From Phycisphaerales bacterium (GTDB lineage: Bacteria; Planctomycetota; Phycisphaerae; Phycisphaerales; UBA1924), in assembly GCA_029260435.1 (NCBI GenBank), contig JAJDDG010000171.1:1-39156 (forward strand): a stretch of DNA of 39,156 nucleotides, given 5' to 3'. The first letter of the stretch is position 1; every line of letters starts with the position of its first letter. Below, piece by piece: positions 35,507 through 39,156 of this stretch. A model generated the notes under the pieces. The model saw nothing but the letters and a program-made list of their open reading frames with translations. It made no database searches and was not told the origin of the DNA. The position numbers and the translations under genes are program-made.

Positions 35507-36351
35507 TTGGATCTCCTGGCACACGTCAGCCGGTTGTGACCGATGCCACCGCAGCGGCCACATAACACTCTGCCGATCGCTTTCTTGCTGACGATCCTGC
35601 CCGCGACGTTTATCATCATGCCCTTCGGTGGGAGATCGCTGCGCAAGATCCGCCAGTTACCCCATCGCGTCGCTTTTAGATTCCCGAGCAAAATCGCTTT
35701 ATTGACATTGTGCGACATGCCCGGTCGATGCTTCATTCCCAACGCCGCGGCCGCTTGTCCTGGTGTGAGCCATTCATCCTTCCAGCTAGCTCTCGCTTTA
35801 GTGACGACTTTGCGCGCACCTTCCCAGAATTCAAAGTCATAGCACGGGGGGAGATATCTATTTCCCCGCGGGTGCAGCATTCCGACTCGCTCAGTTTTAA
35901 AATAGATCCAGTGCATCGGGTCTAAGATCCACAGCAGCAGCGTTCGCCGATCAATCACTCGCGTGATGTCATTGGTCGGAAGCCGGCGATGCGGCATGAG
36001 TCCGACATCCATTAGCTGGTGGATCGATTTACCATCTGTCCCGAGCCCCCAGGCGATCTGCTCGGCCGTCATAATCTTCGGAGACTTAGATGGCACGGTC
36101 AGGCGCATTTCTCGATTGATGTGAAGATGCACGGCCGTCTCCGCCCTGCCCAGATATATAGCGATCTCTCTCTCGGTGATGCGCCCATAATTCTCTCGCA
36201 CGTATTGGTGCTCTTGCTCTGTCCAGCGCCGCGGCCTCTGCTTCTTTTGCTTCTCAATCTGCAGCGGGATTTTAGCGCAGCTACCCCGCACGCCGGTCTC
36301 TACCTCGGCTAATGCTGCAGCCCTTTCTACCTCATCGATCTCATTCATCAT
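35503..36351 (-). CDS. HTH/zinc-knuckle regulator candidate
   Basis: This 282-aa protein has a Myb/SANT-like helix-turn-helix (WTEQEHQYVRENYGRITERE) at about residues 43-85. A MerR/excisionase-like motif follows (MTAEQIAWGLGTDGKSIHQL), then a third HTH-like segment around LTPGQAAAALGMKH, and it ends with a CCHC-type zinc knuckle (CGRCGGIGHNRLTC). This number of DNA-binding units suggests a transcription regulator. It is a candidate for a late-gene antiterminator or activator because it lies between the early genes and the late leader, but there is no direct proof. Confidence 0.55.
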   Translation of the reverse strand: MMNEIDEVERAAALAEVETGVRGSCAKIPLQIEKQKKQRPRRWTEQEHQYVRENYGRITEREIAIYLGRAETAVHLHINREMRLTVPSKSPKIMTAEQIAWGLGTDGKSIHQLMDVGLMPHRRLPTNDITRVIDRRTLLLWILDPMHWIYFKTERVGMLHPRGNRYLPPCYDFEFWEGARKVVTKARASWKDEWLTPGQAAAALGMKHRPGMSHNVNKAILLGNLKATRWGNWRILRSDLPPKGMMINVAGRIVSKKAIGRVLCGRCGGIGHNRLTCARRSK

Positions 36352-37249
36352 TGACCAATTTTTTAAGCAGCTGCACTGCCGGGCAGGATCCGCAGATATT
36401 CTGCATGTCTTTCAATGGGCATTTGCTGCACGTCTTATCTGCCGCATGCACCACCATCGACCACGCCGGCTCGGACGTTTTACGCAGCTTTCCCTCGTAC
36501 TGATTGCAGCTGCTGCACGTCTTCGCTGCTGCAGCGCGGACCGCTTTCACGTTCGTCGATTTCTTTTCGGAGTCTAATGCCCCCGAGAGTTTTACCGCCG
36601 GGCGCTTCATCGTCTTTTCACCTGCATCAATCGTCGCCAGCTTTTCCGCAGCCAAGACTATCGTCTTGATCTTCACGTTGGGATTTTGTGACAGGCGCCG
36701 GGCGAGTTTTATCGATTGTTTTTTCGGTACGCTCATCAGCGCCTTAGCCGCTTTATTATCTGCCGGCAGCTTTCCATCAACTATTAGCTGCTGGATCTCC
36801 TCGGGCAGATCCGCCAATACTTTGCGATTATTTATTCTCGATTCATAAACACCGGTGCGCCTCGATATATCTCGGACACTGAGACCTTCATTTTGCAGCG
36901 CTCTATAATGCAGCCCTTCACTCACCGGGTCGACATCGTAGCGGATTTTATTCGTGACAATCATCGAGAGCTGCTGCTGCGCTTTAGATTGGGTGACGAC
37001 TGTACACTGCAGCGGTGGGCATTTATCCCCGAGGATCCTAGCAGCTGCTAGTCGCATATTGCCGTCGACCACGTGGTACTTGTGGCCATGCTTTGCGCCA
37101 GCCTTCACGATAATGATCGGGTGCATCACGCCGCCAACAGCTGCGATCGAGCTGGCCATTTCTTTAACTTGGTCGACGGGATAAAACCGCCGCATATTCT
37201 CCGGATGCGTCAACAGATTTTTCGGCTTTAGCATCAATGTCTTTTTCAT
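36341..37249 (-). CDS. ParB-like nuclease/partition-domain protein with C-terminal Cys cluster
   Basis: The ATG at 37249 (302 aa) has AGGAG at good spacing. Residues about 5-110 form a ParB/Srx domain (LLTHPENMRRFYPVDQVKEM, then HVVDGNMRLAAARIL). Residues about 115-160 hold a KorB-like helix-turn-helix (GLSVRDISRRTGVYESRINN). The C-terminus has CSSC, CSKC, CGSC pairs in about 50 residues, not part of ordinary ParB, and may bind zinc or an iron-sulfur cluster. No ParA gene is present, so plasmid partition is less likely than a regulatory or DNA-modification role. Confidence 0.72.
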   Translation of the reverse strand: MKKTLMLKPKNLLTHPENMRRFYPVDQVKEMASSIAAVGGVMHPIIIVKAGAKHGHKYHVVDGNMRLAAARILGDKCPPLQCTVVTQSKAQQQLSMIVTNKIRYDVDPVSEGLHYRALQNEGLSVRDISRRTGVYESRINNRKVLADLPEEIQQLIVDGKLPADNKAAKALMSVPKKQSIKLARRLSQNPNVKIKTIVLAAEKLATIDAGEKTMKRPAVKLSGALDSEKKSTNVKAVRAAAAKTCSSCNQYEGKLRKTSEPAWSMVVHAADKTCSKCPLKDMQNICGSCPAVQLLKKLVNDE

Positions 37250-37294
37250 TGCAAGCACTCCTGACTTTGATTTTTCAAACGGATTTTTATCTCA

Positions 37295-37486
37295 TTAATT
37301 GAAAGAGAAAAAGGGGACCTTTGTTTTTGTGCACTTCCCCTTCTTATCTCGCTTCACACATTTCTCGAGCGGCGCGCATGGTGCGACGCCCGCCTTGCAC
37401 ATCGTGAACATACAGCCGCTGCTGCCAGCAACAACGGCCGCCAATACAAACGCGATCAGAAACGTGGTGCTATTTTTTGTTTCCAT
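37295..37486 (-). CDS. Cys-rich putative lipoprotein
   Basis: The 63-aa protein overlaps the preceding gene by 17 nt. A hydrophobic helix (TTFLIAFVLAAVVAGSSGC) ends in a plausible lipobox. The mature part (about 39 aa) has four further Cys (CKAG, CAPLEKC, CTKT) and a Lys-rich end. Small early-expressed lipoproteins in phages often act at the cell surface, for example by blocking receptors. This is inference. Confidence 0.6.
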   Translation of the reverse strand: METKNSTTFLIAFVLAAVVAGSSGCMFTMCKAGVAPCAPLEKCVKRDKKGKCTKTKVPFFSFN

Positions 37487-37661
37487 CTTCCTCGATCCTC
37501 CAGCTCTTAATTGAGTGCGTCATGTGATACTCAGCGACTGCTCCATTTTCGAGTGTTAAGATTAAAGCTCCAGAAGCCGATCCCTGCGCATCCATAAATT
37601 GACAGCCACAGGCTGCGTATTCAGTCTCCTTCCCGTCTAAAAATCGCACTGTGACCTTCAT
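37470..37661 (-). CDS. Small beta-rich hypothetical protein
   Basis: The 63-aa protein has a GGAGGGCGATCACG ribosome site. It begins MKVTVRFLDGKETEYAACGC, continues with alternating hydrophobic strands (GALILTLENGAVAEYHM), and ends acidic. Short phage proteins of this beta type are common and uncharacterised. Confidence 0.62.
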   Translation of the reverse strand: MKVTVRFLDGKETEYAACGCQFMDAQGSASGALILTLENGAVAEYHMTHSIKSWRIEEDGNKK

Positions 37662-37834
37662 CGTGATCGCCCTCCTATCGCTGCCAGCTCTTTCCGGATC
37701 CGCTTGACCTCGATGCCCTGCTTTGACAGCTCCTTCCGGATCTGTGAGTTTGTCCTGCCGGCGGTGCGCAGCTTTAGGATCTGCGGCCGCAGCAGGAATT
37801 CGTCTAATGATAGATTGCTTTTGCTTGAACTCAT
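37658..37834 (-). CDS. Small HTH-like basic protein
   Basis: I prefer the ATG at 37834 because a GAGGAGAAAAGGATTT site precedes it; the ATG at 37864 gives 10 more residues. The 58-aa product contains KLRTAGRTNSQIRKELSKQG, a helix-turn-helix-like segment followed by a basic helix. It could be a small regulator. Family not recognised. Confidence 0.55.
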   Translation of the reverse strand: MSSSKSNLSLDEFLLRPQILKLRTAGRTNSQIRKELSKQGIEVKRIRKELAAIGGRSR

Positions 37835-37890
37835 AAATCCTTTTCTCCTCGTGACCTGGCTCATCAGTGCAACACGGTCAGCTGCTGCAG

Positions 37891-37913
37891 ACGTCGGCTG
37901 TGATCGCCGACGT
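37891..37913. other. Perfect 8-bp inverted repeat in an early intergenic gap
   Basis: ACGTCGGC (37891-37898) is followed, after a 7-nt spacer TGTGATC, by GCCGACGT. It lies 8 nt after the stop of the gene at 37921 and about 57 nt before the next likely ATG. No U-tract follows on either strand, so it is better read as an RNA stem-loop or a protein-binding site than as a terminator. Confidence 0.6.
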
Positions 37914-37920
37914 TTCGCCG

Positions 37921-38181
37921 TTACTTCTTGGCGGCTTTAGATCCTCCGGCCGGCGCGGTTTTTTTTGGCGCGGGTTTCTTCTCACCAGGCTGCGGTGCGC
38001 TCTTGATATAGATCGCGTTACCGCGGACCGCTTTAAACTTCTCGCCCTCGCCTTTTGATTTCATCACGCGCTCGAGCTCTGCGAAATCTGCCGAGCTCAC
38101 CATCACGCTATCGAATTCCTCACCCTGCTGCGGCTCATTAGTCGCGACGATCTTTCTTTCCTGCAGTCGTTTCTCTGGCAT
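37921..38181 (-). CDS. Hypothetical early protein with Lys/Pro-rich tail
   Basis: The 86-aa protein has an ideal AGGAGGACGC ribosome site. The core (SSADFAELERVMKSKGEGEK, VRGNAIYIKSA) is followed by a KPAPKKTAPAGGSK tail that could contact nucleic acid. No family recognised. It follows the RusA-like gene by 8 nt. Confidence 0.68.
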   Translation of the reverse strand: MPEKRLQERKIVATNEPQQGEEFDSVMVSSADFAELERVMKSKGEGEKFKAVRGNAIYIKSAPQPGEKKPAPKKTAPAGGSKAAKK

Positions 38182-38189
38182 GCGTCCTC

Positions 38190-38600
38190 CTAGGTTTTTT
38201 GATCTGGCTCTAATTGTATGAAGACGCCGCCGGTCGCGTTGTACTGCTTGCGCGCCGACACCGCCACGATAAATTTATCATCTTCGACGACGCCAGCTTG
38301 CTGCAGCATGTCGCCGATCCCCTTCACTAAGTTATCAACGTCGGGCACACTGGTGTGCGGGTGCACTCCGGTGCGCTGGGCCTTCCGCCATTTAGACGGA
38401 TAAGGAAACTCGAAGACGGCGTGCAGCTTCACCGCGATGTTGATCGGCTTCTTCGGTACGTGCAGCTTCGCTTCGTCATGTACGGCTTTATGGAATGGCG
38501 TCCACAACGTGATGAAGCCGCCGCCGTATCTCCGCGGCCGCGGTCTCGGCCATGGTCTCGGCCGGATCCCGTCAAGCAATATCGACCAGGGTCTACGCAC
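38190..38600 (-). CDS. rusA: RusA-type Holliday junction resolvase
   Basis: From a GTG at 38600, overlapping the upstream stop, the protein is 136 aa, close to the family size; an upstream ATG at 38708 would add 36 residues without homology. Catalytic landmarks are clear: D87 and D89 in SVPDVDNLVKGIGDML, K93 and D108 in GVVEDDKFIV. These are spaced as D70, D72, K76 and D91 in E. coli RusA. RusA cuts four-way junctions in recombination intermediates, which suits resolution of replicating phage DNA before packaging. An unusual Arg/Pro-rich N-terminus (RPRPWPRPRPRRY) precedes the domain. Confidence 0.82.
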   Translation of the reverse strand: MRRPWSILLDGIRPRPWPRPRPRRYGGGFITLWTPFHKAVHDEAKLHVPKKPINIAVKLHAVFEFPYPSKWRKAQRTGVHPHTSVPDVDNLVKGIGDMLQQAGVVEDDKFIVAVSARKQYNATGGVFIQLEPDQKT

Positions 38601-38988
38601 TGCCGGCCGCCGGTGCTTCGCCACCTTCGAGCGGATCTTTCCCGGGGTTAAGGGATCGCCGCTTTGCTTCGATGTGATAAATTCCTTTAGCTTTATCCAT
38701 CGCAACATCGAGGTATGCGTCCTTCGGCACGGCTCTGATTTCCGCGACATTCACGTCGGTCTCGCCGCCGCGCTTCTTGACGAAATACCACAGCATCATC
38801 GTGCGGCCGCGCATTTCCTGCTTAATGGCTTCCGTCAATTTCTGCTGCCCCACGAGCATCTGCTGCAGCGCCATGATGCAGATATCTTTCGTCAGGTGCG
38901 GCTCGTTGATCCCGACGACGACACCGCAACCATCGCACGGTTTTCGATCGCCTTTGAATAGTAACGATTTCTTTTTCGGTTCATTCAT
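38593..38988 (-). CDS. Hypothetical early protein with Cys motif
   Basis: The 131-aa protein starts at an ATG overlapping the stop of the HNH-like gene (ATGA at 38985-38988). Near the N-terminus CDGCGVVVG, HLTKDIC could bind zinc. The middle is helical (MALQQMLVGQQKLTEAIKQE). A later PKDAYLDVAMDKAKGIYHIE segment overlaps in DNA with the start region of the resolvase gene. Function unknown. Confidence 0.62.
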   Translation of the reverse strand: MNEPKKKSLLFKGDRKPCDGCGVVVGINEPHLTKDICIMALQQMLVGQQKLTEAIKQEMRGRTMMLWYFVKKRGGETDVNVAEIRAVPKDAYLDVAMDKAKGIYHIEAKRRSLNPGKDPLEGGEAPAAGSA

Positions 38989-39156
38989 GCGAAGCTAACC
39001 TCCCCTTGATTTTCCATATCATGCTGCGCGTCTGCAGCGGCTCGCGCTTTGTCGCGGTGCATCTTCGCCACATTGTCAGCCAATTCCATAAAACAACAAT
39101 TGTCCAGCGTGTAGTCGAGATCCGCCTTCTCGCGATCGATCGACGGCTTGGTCATC
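38985..39156 (-). CDS. HNH-like protein, 3' part of the junction-spanning gene
   Basis: This is the end of the gene that starts at 332. The frame comes from the repeated end, continues through 39015 and stops at a TGA at 38985-38987, which overlaps the next ATG (ATGA). The encoded tail (HRDKARAAADAQHDMENQGE) is helical. In the linear window the gene appears broken only because of the cut. Confidence 0.65.
   Translation of the reverse strand, partial: MTKPSIDREKADLDYTLDNCCFMELADNVAKMHRDKARAAADAQHDMENQGEVSFA
39016..39156. repeat. Direct end repeat, right copy (circular overlap)
   Basis: These bases repeat 1-141 without a difference. Removing one copy gives a circular genome of 39,015 bp with an uninterrupted gene over the joint. 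Confidence 0.93.

Noticed and set aside
1-39156. Cyanobacterial host suggested by GCGATCGC (HIP1-like) sites
   Set aside because: GCGATCGC occurs several times, but GATC is enriched in many flanking contexts, so the signal is general and not HIP1-specific.
1-39156. CRISPR array, transposon or integrase
   Set aside because: I saw no evenly spaced direct repeats with unique spacers, no transposase motifs, and no tyrosine or serine recombinase signature.

Overview
The window is the complete genome of a tailed double-stranded DNA phage, assembled as a circle. Its first 141 bases (1-141) reappear exactly as its last 141 bases (39016-39156), so the unique genome is about 39,015 bp. Every convincing gene lies on the minus strand and reads from high to low coordinates. 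Genes are packed tightly, many joined by ATGA, TGATG or TAATG overlaps. A siphovirus is indicated by HK97-type head genes, a tail tube, lambda G/GT-type chaperones, a 739-aa tape measure, and no sheath gene. I found no integrase or ParA. A lipoprotein spanin candidate and lipobox proteins point to a Gram-negative (diderm) host, whose taxon I cannot name.

Early region, in transcription order from about 6.78 kb down to 1, across the circular junction, then from 39.0 kb down to 32.8 kb. A near-consensus sigma70 promoter (6756-6783) drives small unknown genes. A second promoter (5020-5049), carrying the same 11-bp operator core, precedes a small Cro-like helix-turn-helix gene. Then come a coiled-coil protein, a Sak4-like ATPase, a DUF669-like putative ssDNA-binding protein with an SSB-like acidic tip, a MazG-like protein, and a replication initiator whose own coding sequence holds iteron-like repeats and a homopurine tract, a likely origin. 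After the junction come an HNH-like protein, a RusA resolvase, small accessory genes, a Cys-rich lipoprotein, a ParB-like protein with a cysteine cluster, an HTH/zinc-knuckle protein, a DUF1643 protein, several zinc-ribbon proteins and small membrane proteins.

Late region, from 32.8 kb down to 6.87 kb. It opens with a strong sigma70 promoter (32789-32817), an approximately 144-nt structured leader and an intrinsic terminator (32639-32690). This layout resembles the lambda pR'/6S RNA/tR' late switch. Next come terminase small subunit, two small genes, terminase large subunit, a portal-MuF fusion, prohead protease, major capsid, putative decoration proteins, head-tail connectors, tail tube, chaperones with a probable -1 frameshift, tape measure, distal tail and hub proteins, and a 958-aa fibre-like protein. 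Unusually, the fibre and the two genes after it all begin with Sec signal peptides. The lysis region follows: putative o-spanin and i-spanins, an exported protein, a holin candidate and an M15 peptidase endolysin. A strong terminator at 6800-6836 closes the unit.

All assignments come from reading the sequence by eye; no database search was run. The least certain items are the intergenic ORF at 2136-2300, several GTG/TTG starts, and the roles of the small early genes.
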